NCBI RefSeq assembly: GCF_039839275.1
Contig: NZ_JBDOQP010000002.1
Span: 1,054,001 to 1,118,000 of the forward strand
DNA: 64,000 nt
DNA from: Aerobium sp039839275
GTDB lineage: Bacteria > Pseudomonadota > Alphaproteobacteria > Rhizobiales > Rhizobiaceae
Direction: 5' to 3'
In this document: positions 50,595-57,613 of the stretch, in pieces
Numbering within the stretch: position 1 is the stretch's first letter
Layout: every line of letters starts with the position of its first letter
Notes under the pieces: generated by a model
The model's database searches: none
Told to the model about the DNA's origin: nothing
The model's input: only the letters and a program-made list of their open reading frames with translations
Made by a program: the position numbers and the translations under genes

Positions 50595-51428
50595 CTACCG
50601 GCCCTCACCGGCATCGCGAAAGCTGGCAGATGCGGGTGGAGGCGGACTGCGGAAGAAGCGGGCGCCCTTGAGCCAGAGCTTCACCGCCTCCCAATGGATC
50701 GCCGCGACCACCTTGAGCGTCATGAACGGAAAGCGCAGCAGATAGGCTGCGAGCCGCGCATCGCTCAGGCGAGCGGCATCGCCGTTCAAGGTAGCGGACA
50801 GCAGTGGCTCGCCGTCTTGCGTCTCGTGGATGCGCAGCCTGACGGTTTTGCCCGGCGGCAGCACGCGGAAATGATAGCGCGCTCCCATCGCCATGAACGG
50901 CGACACGTGAAATATCTTGGTTCGTGTCTGGCGCACGCCTTGTGGCCCCGCTTCGCCCGGCAAGACCGGCGCGACGTAGCTGTGGCGCTCCCCGAACGTG
51001 TTGCGCACCGCATAGATCAACGCGACCAGGCGATCCTGCGCGTCATAGGCGAAATACACCGAGATCGGATTGAAGACGTAGCCGAGCATCCGGGGATAGG
51101 CCAGCAGCAATATGCGCGCGGCCCTATCCGTCATTCCCGCTTCCGCGAGCAGCCGATCGGCGAAGTGGCGCAGAGTTTCACCAGGACGCTCGACATGATC
51201 GCTTTCCCGGAAGGACAGGACGCCAGGCCGGTTCACCGACAGAAGGCGCGCGGCCTTGTCCATTTCGTCCAGCCGGTCGATGTCGACCAGCAGTGAGAAC
51301 ACGGAATAGCTGAAACGATGCCCGAACGGGTTCAGCCGCTGGTGCATCACCTTGCCAAGGTAGAGTGTCCCCGGCTCGGATGGCGGCGCGCCGTTTGCTT
51401 GCGCAGTGGTGATGCGCCCGGGTCTCAT
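50595..51428 (-). CDS. DUF1365 family protein
   Basis: A 277-residue protein of DUF1365: LYLGKVMHQRLNPFGHRFSYSVFSLLVDIDRL at the N-terminus, LAYPRMLGYVFNPISVYF near residue 110 and FHVSPFMAMGARYHF near 170. DUF1365 genes typically lie beside flavin amine oxidases and cyclopropane-synthase-like methyltransferases in RpoE-ChrR regulons, as here, and are thought to act in membrane fatty-acid modification. It overlaps the photolyase gene by 4 bases (ATGA) and is last in that operon. Confidence 0.92.
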   Translation of the reverse strand: MRPGRITTAQANGAPPSEPGTLYLGKVMHQRLNPFGHRFSYSVFSLLVDIDRLDEMDKAARLLSVNRPGVLSFRESDHVERPGETLRHFADRLLAEAGMTDRAARILLLAYPRMLGYVFNPISVYFAYDAQDRLVALIYAVRNTFGERHSYVAPVLPGEAGPQGVRQTRTKIFHVSPFMAMGARYHFRVLPPGKTVRLRIHETQDGEPLLSATLNGDAARLSDARLAAYLLRFPFMTLKVVAAIHWEAVKLWLKGARFFRSPPPPASASFRDAGEGR

Positions 51429-52876
51429 TGCTCACCACGCATCGCACGATAGGCCGAAAGTGCGCGGTCACGCGCCTTCGCGTGATCGACGATCGGACGC
51501 GGGTAGGTATCGCCCAGCTTGATGCCGCCATCTGCGAGGATTTTTTCAGGCGCTTCCCAAGGCTTGTGAAGATATTTGTCGGGGAGCTGCTCGAGTTCGG
51601 GCACCCAGCGCCGGACATAGGCGCCTTCGGGGTCGAACTTCTCGCCCTGCAGGACGGGGTTGAAGATGCGGAAATACGGCGCGGCGTCGGCACCCGAACC
51701 GGCGACCCACTGCCAGTTCGCCGGATTGCTCGCTTCATCGGCATCCACCAGCGTATCCCAGAACCAGCGTTCTCCATCCCGCCAGTCGATCAGCAGGTGC
51801 TTGGTCAGCAGCGAGGCTGCAATCATGCGCACGCGATTGTGCATCACGCCTGTATGCCACAGTTCGCGCATGCCCGCATCGACGATCGGATAGCCCGTCA
51901 GTCCGCGCTGCCAGGCCCGCAGGGCCTTCTTGTCCGCATGCCAGTGAAAGTCGTCGAAGGCCGGCTGGAAGTTTTTCTCGTGAAGCGCGGGATTGTGGAA
52001 CAGGAGATGATGGCAGAACTCGCGCCAGCCCACCTCCTTGCGAAACGTGGCGATGTCGGTCGAGCTCGCATCGACATGCCTTTCCTTCAAGGCTGCGAAG
52101 ATCTGGTATGGCGTGATCTCGCCATGCGCGAGATGCGGCGACAAGCCTGACGTCGCCGGCTTCGAAGGATGATCGCGACCCTTGGCATACCCATCGATGC
52201 CGTCGGCAAGGAAGTCTTCGAGCCTCTCAAGCGCGCCGGCCTCTCCCGGTGTCCACGTGTCGCGCAACCCACCTGCCCAGTCCGGCTTGGTCGGGAGCGG
52301 GACGAGCTTGTCCAGCGGCATGGTCTCGACCCGGTGCCGATAGCCGTTGACGTTCGTGGGCGCGTCGACAGGATCGCGCGGTTCCGGCCCCGCCTCCAGG
52401 GCTTTCCAGAATGGCGTGAACACCTTGTAGAACGATCCGGCACCGGTCTTTATCTTGGTCGGCTCATGAAGAAGGAAGCCATCGAAACTCTCGGCTTTGA
52501 TCCCCTTTCCCCGAAGCGCCTGCTTCAGCTTCGAGTCGGCCGCCACGCCGCCGGGATCGTATCTGCGGTTCCAGAACACGGCTTCCGCACCGGTCTGCGA
52601 CACAAGTTCTTCGACGATCGCACCTGTCCGACCCTCCCGCAGCACAAGCGGAACGCCTACATCATCAAGGCGCTTGGCGAGGGTTGCGAGCGAATGGTGC
52701 AACCACCAAAGCGCCGCTGCACCGCGCGGCCGCACGCCCGAACTCTGTTCGTCGAGAATGAACAACGCAAGGATCGGGCTCCCGGTATCGGCGGCGGCGG
52801 CCAGGGCCCGGTTGTCGCCGATACGCAGGTCCCGTCGAAACAGGACGATGACGGGCTTATCCGTGCCGTGTTTCAA
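51425..52876 (-). CDS. phrB: Deoxyribodipyrimidine photolyase (CPD photolyase, class I)
   Basis: A light-driven DNA repair enzyme, 483 residues from TTG 52876. N-terminal antenna-binding domain: PVIVLFRRDLRIGDNRALAAA. FAD domain: TDIATFRKEVGWREFCHHLLFHNP, GYPIVDAGMRELWHTGVMHNRVRMIAASLLTKHLL-type sequence and WQWVAGSGADAAPYFRIFNP. The TTG overlaps the DUF2147 stop (TTGA); a GTG at 52906 would add ten residues and overlap by 34 bases. It repairs UV dimers, in keeping with control by a photo-oxidative stress sigma factor. Confidence 0.95.
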   Translation of the reverse strand: MKHGTDKPVIVLFRRDLRIGDNRALAAAADTGSPILALFILDEQSSGVRPRGAAALWWLHHSLATLAKRLDDVGVPLVLREGRTGAIVEELVSQTGAEAVFWNRRYDPGGVAADSKLKQALRGKGIKAESFDGFLLHEPTKIKTGAGSFYKVFTPFWKALEAGPEPRDPVDAPTNVNGYRHRVETMPLDKLVPLPTKPDWAGGLRDTWTPGEAGALERLEDFLADGIDGYAKGRDHPSKPATSGLSPHLAHGEITPYQIFAALKERHVDASSTDIATFRKEVGWREFCHHLLFHNPALHEKNFQPAFDDFHWHADKKALRAWQRGLTGYPIVDAGMRELWHTGVMHNRVRMIAASLLTKHLLIDWRDGERWFWDTLVDADEASNPANWQWVAGSGADAAPYFRIFNPVLQGEKFDPEGAYVRRWVPELEQLPDKYLHKPWEAPEKILADGGIKLGDTYPRPIVDHAKARDRALSAYRAMRGEQ

Positions 52877-53262
52877 TCCGCCGGCGTCCAGGTCACGTCG
52901 CGGCACAGAATGCCGCCGAGAACACAGCCGCGCGTCACCAGACCATCCTGTCCCACTTTCAAGGTCATCGAATAGGTGCGGTCACGCTTGGGGTCGTAGG
53001 CCGTGCCCTCCAACGTGTCGGCCGTGGCCGGCTCAAGGCTCATCACGAGCTTGTCGCCCACTTCCTCGCCCTTGCTCGTATCGCCGATCCACTCGTTGGT
53101 GGCGCAGATGTCGCTGCCACACGATGCGATGCGCACCTTGGCGTTGCCGTCATCCCGCATCCAGACGCCGCTGGGATCGGGCGCGTTTTGGGCGGTCGCC
53201 GCTCCCACGCCGGCAAGGCAGGCGATTGCGAAGGCCATTCCAGTCCGGGTCATCATGTGCAT
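52873..53262 (-). CDS. Exported DUF2147 protein
   Basis: A 129-residue secreted protein. Signal peptide MAFAIACLAGVGAATAQ, then the DUF2147 domain: PSGVWMRDDGNAKVRIASCG and LEGTAYDPKRDRTYSMTLKVGQDGLVTRGCVLGGILCRDVTW-like end with four cysteines likely forming disulphides. Related domains have a lipocalin-like barrel and may bind lipids or fatty acids. ATG 53262 has AGGAG upstream. First gene of the DUF2147-phr-DUF1365 operon, with an RpoE-type promoter upstream. Confidence 0.88.
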   Translation of the reverse strand: MHMMTRTGMAFAIACLAGVGAATAQNAPDPSGVWMRDDGNAKVRIASCGSDICATNEWIGDTSKGEEVGDKLVMSLEPATADTLEGTAYDPKRDRTYSMTLKVGQDGLVTRGCVLGGILCRDVTWTPAD

Positions 53263-53279
53263 CTTCTTTCTCCTCTGAG

Positions 53280-53309
53280 AAGATACGATTGACCCCCCGG
53301 TTCGGTTCA
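53280..53309 (-). promoter_or_regulatory. RpoE(ECF11)-type promoter for DUF2147-phr-DUF1365
   Basis: On the minus strand TGAACC (53304-53309) is followed after 18 bases by TATCTT (53280-53285). This differs by one base from the TGATCC -35 shared with three neighbouring promoters and by the known RpoE consensus of Rhodobacter (TGATCC, about 18 bases, TAA). A start near 53273 leaves a short leader before the DUF2147 ATG. Confidence 0.65.
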
Positions 53310-53316
53310 CCCGCGG

Positions 53317-53346
53317 TGATCCGCAATTGCGTGACGGGCGTAGAAA
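53317..53346 (+). promoter_or_regulatory. RpoE(ECF11)-type promoter for DUF2177
   Basis: TGATCC (53317-53322), an 18-base spacer and TAGAAA (53341-53346), 27 bases upstream of the DUF2177 ATG. It is back to back with the promoter of the DUF2147 operon. Match to the family -35 is exact. Confidence 0.75.
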
Positions 53347-53373
53347 GCACCAACCGGACAGGAGCACGCCAAG

Positions 53374-53775
53374 ATGAAGACCATAATGATCGCCTACGTC
53401 GCAGCCGGCATCGTCTTCCTCATCGTCGACGCGATATGGCTGACGATCATGGCGGACGCGCTCTACCGGCCGATGCTCGGCGACAAGCTCGAACCGCAGT
53501 ACGTTCTGGCGCCGGCTGTCGTGTTCTATTTCATCTACATCGCCGGGATCATCTTCTTCGCCGTGATGCCGGCGCTGCAAAGTGGCGGACTGGCGAAGGC
53601 GGCGCTCAACGGGGCAATGCTGGGGCTTGTCGCCTACGCGACTTACGACCTGACCAACCAGGCGACGTTGCGAGACTGGCCGCTGGTGGTGACCCTGGCG
53701 GACATCCCATGGGGCATGTTCGTTACAGCGGTCGGTGCGTCAGCGGGCTTTCTCGCCGCGAATCGTTTCGGCTGA
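53374..53775 (+). CDS. DUF2177 family membrane protein
   Basis: A 133-residue protein with four membrane segments: IAYVAAGIVFLIVDAIWLTIM, YVLAPAVVFYFIYIAGIIFFAVMPAL, AALNGAMLGLVAYATYDLTNQATL (the conserved core) and VTLADIPWGMFVTAVGASAGFLA. DUF2177 genes are commonly found in RpoE-ChrR regulons next to photolyase and cfa-like genes; no biochemical function is known to me. The last 36 bases overlap the convergent unknown membrane protein gene. Confidence 0.9.
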   Translation: MKTIMIAYVAAGIVFLIVDAIWLTIMADALYRPMLGDKLEPQYVLAPAVVFYFIYIAGIIFFAVMPALQSGGLAKAALNGAMLGLVAYATYDLTNQATLRDWPLVVTLADIPWGMFVTAVGASAGFLAANRFG

Positions 53776-54336
53776 ACTTTCCGCCGCCGCGAGCATGTTC
53801 GACATCATCAACGCGACGAACGCGGTCAGCATGGCGGCACTGACCGCGTTGAGCCGGACGAGTGCTGTGTATTCCTGCTCCGAATAAGCGACCAGCGGCA
53901 CTCCGTAGAAGCGTGGTACCCAGAGAAACGCCAAAAGCGTGATTCCGGCCAGCGCGAAACCGACAATACGCTCGCCTGGACGGAAAAGCGCCAGCGCCAG
54001 CACCGCGCACGGGATCAGGAAGATTTCGACCCCGGACCGCACACCAAACAGGTTTGCGCACATGATGGCATTGCCGATGCCAGCCAGCGGCAACAGCGCC
54101 CGGCCCGCAACGCTGTTGACACGCGCGAGCGCGGGGACTGCCAGAAAGAACGGCGTCGAGAAGAACGTGTAGAGCGAGGGTTCTATTCGTTCACCCACCA
54201 GCCAGTAGATATACAGCGGATAGAAGGGCTGGTTGGAGGCAACGAGCAGCGCGGTGAAATTGGCGGCAGCCACGCGCGGATCGGGATGGTCCGCATAGCG
54301 GCGGGTCGCGTCAACGAGCCTCGCAAACACGTTCAT
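53740..54336 (-). CDS. Unknown multi-pass membrane protein at the end of the rpoE operon
   Basis: A 198-residue protein with about five to six hydrophobic segments (ALLVASNQPFYPLYIYWLVG, LYTFFSTPFFLAVPALARV, LLPLAGIGNAIMCANLFGV, IFLIPCAVLALALFRPG, FALAGITLLAFLWVPRFYGV and LNAVSAAMLTAFVALMM). The N-terminus is amphipathic and soluble. I do not recognise the family. It starts one base after the stop of the methyltransferase gene, so it belongs to the rpoE-chrR-DUF1295-cfa transcript, and could be a new membrane partner in lipid modification or stress sensing. Confidence 0.75.
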   Translation of the reverse strand: MNVFARLVDATRRYADHPDPRVAAANFTALLVASNQPFYPLYIYWLVGERIEPSLYTFFSTPFFLAVPALARVNSVAGRALLPLAGIGNAIMCANLFGVRSGVEIFLIPCAVLALALFRPGERIVGFALAGITLLAFLWVPRFYGVPLVAYSEQEYTALVRLNAVSAAMLTAFVALMMSNMLAAAESSAETIRGEKAR

Positions 54337-54337
54337 C

Positions 54338-55375
54338 TCAGGTGACGGGGCCAGGCGCCGGGCGCAGCAGATAATGGCTCACGCCCCACTCCTCGCCGCC
54401 GGCATGGCCGAAAAGGCCTGCCGTCGCCAGGAAAAACAGCCGCCAGCGCCGCATCCACAATGCCGCGTCCACGCCATAGGTCTTGTCAAAGATGGACCTG
54501 ATCTCGCGCCGGTTGGCATCGAAGTTCTTTAGCCAGTCGAGCGCTGTGCGCTCATAGTGCTTGCCGTTCCAGCGCCACTCGCGTTCGACCGCGAAGATTT
54601 CCTTGAACTGGTGCAGCAGGCCATGGCTGGGCATCACGCCGCCGGTGAAGAAGTATTGCGCGATCCAGTCCGACTTGTCCGCGTGGTCGAAACGATAGGC
54701 GCTCGCGCGATGCGAAAACACATGGATGAACATGCGCCCTTCAGGCGTGAGCCAAGAGCGCGCACGCTGCAGCAATACGCGCCAATTCGACATGTGCTCG
54801 AACATCTCGACCGAGACGATGCGGTCGACCGCGCCCTGCGGGGCGAACTGGTTCATGTCGGCCGTGACGACAGTGAGGTTCGCAAGTCCCAGACGCTCGA
54901 TCTCGGTCTCGATATGCAGCCGCTGGGGCGCAGAGTTCGAGACGGCGGTAAAATGCGAGGCGGGATAGCGCTGCGCCATGAAGATCGACAACGATCCCCA
55001 GCCGCATCCGAGTTCGAGCACGTTCTGGCCGTCGAGCAGATCGGCATGAGCGCAGGTTTCCTCCAGCGCAGCGATCTCGGCATCGGCAAGGCTCGACTGC
55101 GCGGTGGGATAGAGGCAGCAGGAATATTTGCGCCGCGGCCCGAGGGCGAGTTCGAAGAAGGCTGGCGGCAATTCGTAATGCTGCTGGTTGGCTTCGTCGA
55201 CGTGGACGGCGATCGGCCAGGCGTCCATGCCCCGGGCAAAATCCTGGTCGCTGACCCCACCTTGACCCAGAAGACGGCTGGTGCGGCCCACAAGCCTGTC
55301 AACGCCGAACCGCAGCGCCGCATCGGGCAGCGGAAGGCGCTCGGCAGCATTTATGGCGGTAACGGCGATGTTCAT
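54338..55375 (-). CDS. Cyclopropane-fatty-acyl-phospholipid synthase-like SAM methyltransferase
   Basis: A 345-residue class I methyltransferase of the CFA synthase family. The SAM site is VLELGCGWGSLSIFMAQ about residues 119-135; substrate-site motifs are HYELPPAFFELALGPRRKYSCCLY, SVEMFEHMSNW and GGVMPSHGLLHQF. It is shorter than true Cfa (about 380-400 residues) and matches the subgroup in RpoE-ChrR operons, some of which methylate unsaturated phospholipid chains on the way to furan fatty acids. ATGA overlap with the DUF1295 gene. Product (cyclopropane or methyl-branched chain) is uncertain. Confidence 0.9.
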   Translation of the reverse strand: MNIAVTAINAAERLPLPDAALRFGVDRLVGRTSRLLGQGGVSDQDFARGMDAWPIAVHVDEANQQHYELPPAFFELALGPRRKYSCCLYPTAQSSLADAEIAALEETCAHADLLDGQNVLELGCGWGSLSIFMAQRYPASHFTAVSNSAPQRLHIETEIERLGLANLTVVTADMNQFAPQGAVDRIVSVEMFEHMSNWRVLLQRARSWLTPEGRMFIHVFSHRASAYRFDHADKSDWIAQYFFTGGVMPSHGLLHQFKEIFAVEREWRWNGKHYERTALDWLKNFDANRREIRSIFDKTYGVDAALWMRRWRLFFLATAGLFGHAGGEEWGVSHYLLRPAPGPVT

Positions 55376-56193
55376 GAAGAGCGATCCTTTCGCTGCGGAC
55401 CCGGCCAGAAGGCGTTGACGCGGCGCTGGTAGGCACGGAACGCGTCGCCACGCGACTGGACCATATGGGCTTCAAGTGGCGGTACGCCCGACACGTGTAC
55501 GAGAAGCCAGTACATGAAGGCGGGCCCGATCAGGGCGGCCCAGCCCCAGGGATATGCGCCCGACAGATCGATCGCGATGACGGCGTAGCCGACCCAGCCG
55601 AGCCACTGGAAGAAATAGTTCGGATGGCGGCTCACGCTCCAGAGGCCGGCGTCACACACCTTGCCCTTGTTGGCGGGGTCCTGCTTGAAGCGCGTGAGTT
55701 GCGCATCCGCGATGCCCTCGCCGAGAACCGCGGCGGCGAGTACCAGCACGCCGATGATATCGCCTGCGCGCAGGCCCTGCTCGGGATTGTGCGCAGCCAG
55801 GAAGATAGTGGCGGCAAGAAGCAGTGCGGCGGCAGCCTGGATCTGCAGGAACCACAGCAGCCGCATCTTCCAGCGGCCGCCCCACTCTTCTCGCAGGGCC
55901 ACGTAGCGTGGATCTTCACCGCCTTTGGCCGTGCGTTGAACAATATGGAGGCCGAGCCGAAGCGCCCAGGCCGCGGCAAGGCCGGCGACGAGTGTGGTGC
56001 GCAGAGGGTAGACCTGCCAACCATCGAGGGGCGCGAGCGCGACGACCACGCCGGCACCGCCGACGGCAAATGACCAGACCGCGTCGATCCAGCCGGACCT
56101 GCCGCCGCGTACCACCAGCAACCATGCAAGGGTCATCACCAGCGACAGGGCCACGGCGACCGCGAGGAAAAGCGCCGCCGTAGCCATGGTCAT
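55372..56193 (-). CDS. DUF1295 (steroid 5-alpha-reductase-like) membrane protein
   Basis: A 273-residue protein with about six to seven membrane segments. The C-terminal signature SVSRHPNYFFQWLGWVGYAVIAID is that of the isoprenylcysteine methyltransferase/steroid 5-alpha-reductase-like fold that DUF1295 belongs to. ATG 56193 overlaps the chrR stop (ATGA). It overlaps the methyltransferase gene by 4 bases downstream. DUF1295 genes recur in RpoE-ChrR operons next to cfa-like genes, so an action on membrane lipids is likely; reductase activity is not proven. Confidence 0.9.
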   Translation of the reverse strand: MTMATAALFLAVAVALSLVMTLAWLLVVRGGRSGWIDAVWSFAVGGAGVVVALAPLDGWQVYPLRTTLVAGLAAAWALRLGLHIVQRTAKGGEDPRYVALREEWGGRWKMRLLWFLQIQAAAALLLAATIFLAAHNPEQGLRAGDIIGVLVLAAAVLGEGIADAQLTRFKQDPANKGKVCDAGLWSVSRHPNYFFQWLGWVGYAVIAIDLSGAYPWGWAALIGPAFMYWLLVHVSGVPPLEAHMVQSRGDAFRAYQRRVNAFWPGPQRKDRSS

Positions 56194-56840
56194 ATCCCGA
56201 AGATCGGTTGCAGCATGCGGCCAATGAAGCCGTTGAAGCGCATCTTGCCTTCGAGCGCGGCCAGGCAGATGCACTCCTCGTCGGCATCGACAATCGGCTG
56301 GTGCTCTGTATCGTCGTCGACCTCGGCAACGTCGCCCGGCCGGAACTGGCCGAGGGCATCCGTATAGGACCCCTTGACGATATAGGTGAACTCGGTGCCG
56401 ACATGGCCGTGGTCGGGCAGCGCCCTGCCCGGGCCGACCTTGAGCAGAATCAAATTGGCGTCGCGATCGTGCGGAACGCCGACGCGGCTCATCTTCATTC
56501 CGGGCCCAATCCAGCGCCAGCGGCCGATCTCGCAGCCCCTGAGCGCATCGGGAAGGGGCACGCCCTCGATTTCCGCTGGTTCCCGCGCGTGCTCGGCCAT
56601 CGGTGCGGATGGCGCGGCATCGATGCGTGACAGGACATCGGCGAGCGCGCTCGGCGACATCGCTGTCGGCTCCATTGCCTCGAGCAGAGCGCCGCCGACG
56701 GCTTCGTATTCAGCGACACGGGCACGGCACGCCGGGCAGGTCGCCAGATGCGCCTTTGCCACTATGGCCGGCGCGGCCGCAAGCGTGCCCGCCGCGTAGC
56801 GCAGCAGCGACTCGTCGCGAAGGTGATGATTTATCGTCAT
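56190..56840 (-). CDS. chrR: ChrR-type cupin anti-sigma factor
   Basis: A 216-residue two-domain zinc protein. The N-terminal anti-sigma domain has the ligands His6 and H31xxxCxxC (HLATCPAC, about residues 31-38). The C-terminal cupin has GRALPDHGHVGTEFTYIVKGSYTD and DTEHQPIVDADEECICL, with the expected His/Glu zinc ligands. In Rhodobacter ChrR holds RpoE and releases it when singlet oxygen forms. ATGA overlap with the sigma gene and with DUF1295. Confidence 0.94.
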   Translation of the reverse strand: MTINHHLRDESLLRYAAGTLAAAPAIVAKAHLATCPACRARVAEYEAVGGALLEAMEPTAMSPSALADVLSRIDAAPSAPMAEHAREPAEIEGVPLPDALRGCEIGRWRWIGPGMKMSRVGVPHDRDANLILLKVGPGRALPDHGHVGTEFTYIVKGSYTDALGQFRPGDVAEVDDDTEHQPIVDADEECICLAALEGKMRFNGFIGRMLQPIFGI

Positions 56841-57379
56841 GTCTCGTCTTCCAGGAGGATACGCAGGCGGTTCATCGCCAGTCGGACCCTCGATTTCACT
56901 GTGCCGAGCGGTATGCCCAGGTCGCTCGCTATCTCGGTCTGCGATTTCTCGCTGTAATAGGAGAGGCGGATGATCGTCTGCTGCTCCGGCGTCAGTCCGG
57001 TCAATGCGCGGCGCACACGTACGTCCCGCTCCGCATCGAGAAAGGCATCCTCGATCGAAGGCGGCGTTTCCTCCGGGTCAGCCGGCAGGTCCGCCGGATT
57101 GCGCTGGCGACGCAGGTGGTCGATGCGCAGGTTCCGGGCGACCGTGAAGACCCATGTCGCGGCACCAGCCCGGGAGCGGTCGAAATAGGACGCCTTGCGC
57201 CATACCGACAACATCGTCTCCTGGACAAGATCCTCCGCGATCCCCGCCGACATGCCGCCGCGCATGAAGAACGTCTTCAACCGCGGTCCGAAATGCCTGA
57301 ACAGGGCGGCAAATGCTTCCCTGTCATGGCGCGATGCCACCGCCTCGATAAGCTGTGAAAGTTCCTGGGACGACGGCAT
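56837..57379 (-). CDS. rpoE: ECF11-type sigma factor RpoE (singlet-oxygen response)
   Basis: A 180-residue sigma factor from ATG 57379. Region 2: FRHFGPRLKTFFMRGGMSAGIAEDLVQETMLSVWRKASYFD and WVFTVARNLRIDHLRRQ. Region 4: LTGLTPEQQTIIRLSYYSEKSQTEIASDLGIPLGTVKSRVRLAMNRLR. It is paired with ChrR as in the Rhodobacter singlet-oxygen response. The predicted promoter at 57484-57513 would start transcription at about 57478, exactly at an in-frame ATG, so a leaderless 213-residue form is possible; I chose the shorter form because it matches the usual family length. Confidence 0.92.
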   Translation of the reverse strand: MPSSQELSQLIEAVASRHDREAFAALFRHFGPRLKTFFMRGGMSAGIAEDLVQETMLSVWRKASYFDRSRAGAATWVFTVARNLRIDHLRRQRNPADLPADPEETPPSIEDAFLDAERDVRVRRALTGLTPEQQTIIRLSYYSEKSQTEIASDLGIPLGTVKSRVRLAMNRLRILLEDET

Positions 57380-57483
57380 CGTCGACCCATTGCCCGCCGC
57401 ATTCACCACGCCCAACCGCCCTCTCGCGGAAAGGAGCCGTTCAGCCTTTGCGGAATACTCTCTCGAAGCCTCATGCATGCGCC

Positions 57484-57513
57484 CTTCTACGATGCGGGGT
57501 TCGGTTCGGATCA
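57484..57513 (-). promoter_or_regulatory. RpoE(ECF11)-type promoter of the rpoE-chrR operon
   Basis: On the minus strand TGATCC (57508-57513), 18-base spacer, TAGAAG (57484-57489). Same form as the promoters of DUF2177 and the flavin oxidase gene, implying autoregulation of rpoE. Confidence 0.72.
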
Positions 57514-57526
57514 CTTCGCGCACCAG

Positions 57527-57556
57527 TGATCCGCGGAGCCCCATCATCCGTATTCA
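57527..57556 (+). promoter_or_regulatory. RpoE(ECF11)-type promoter of the flavin amine oxidase gene
   Basis: TGATCC (57527-57532), 18-base spacer, TATTCA (57551-57556), 57 bases before the oxidase ATG. It is divergent from the rpoE promoter 14 bases away, so both share one regulatory block. Confidence 0.65.
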
Positions 57557-57613
57557 TTAGCGAAATTCCTGCGCGAGATCGACAGCCGCGCCGCGCCGGC
57601 ATGAAGGATTGCA

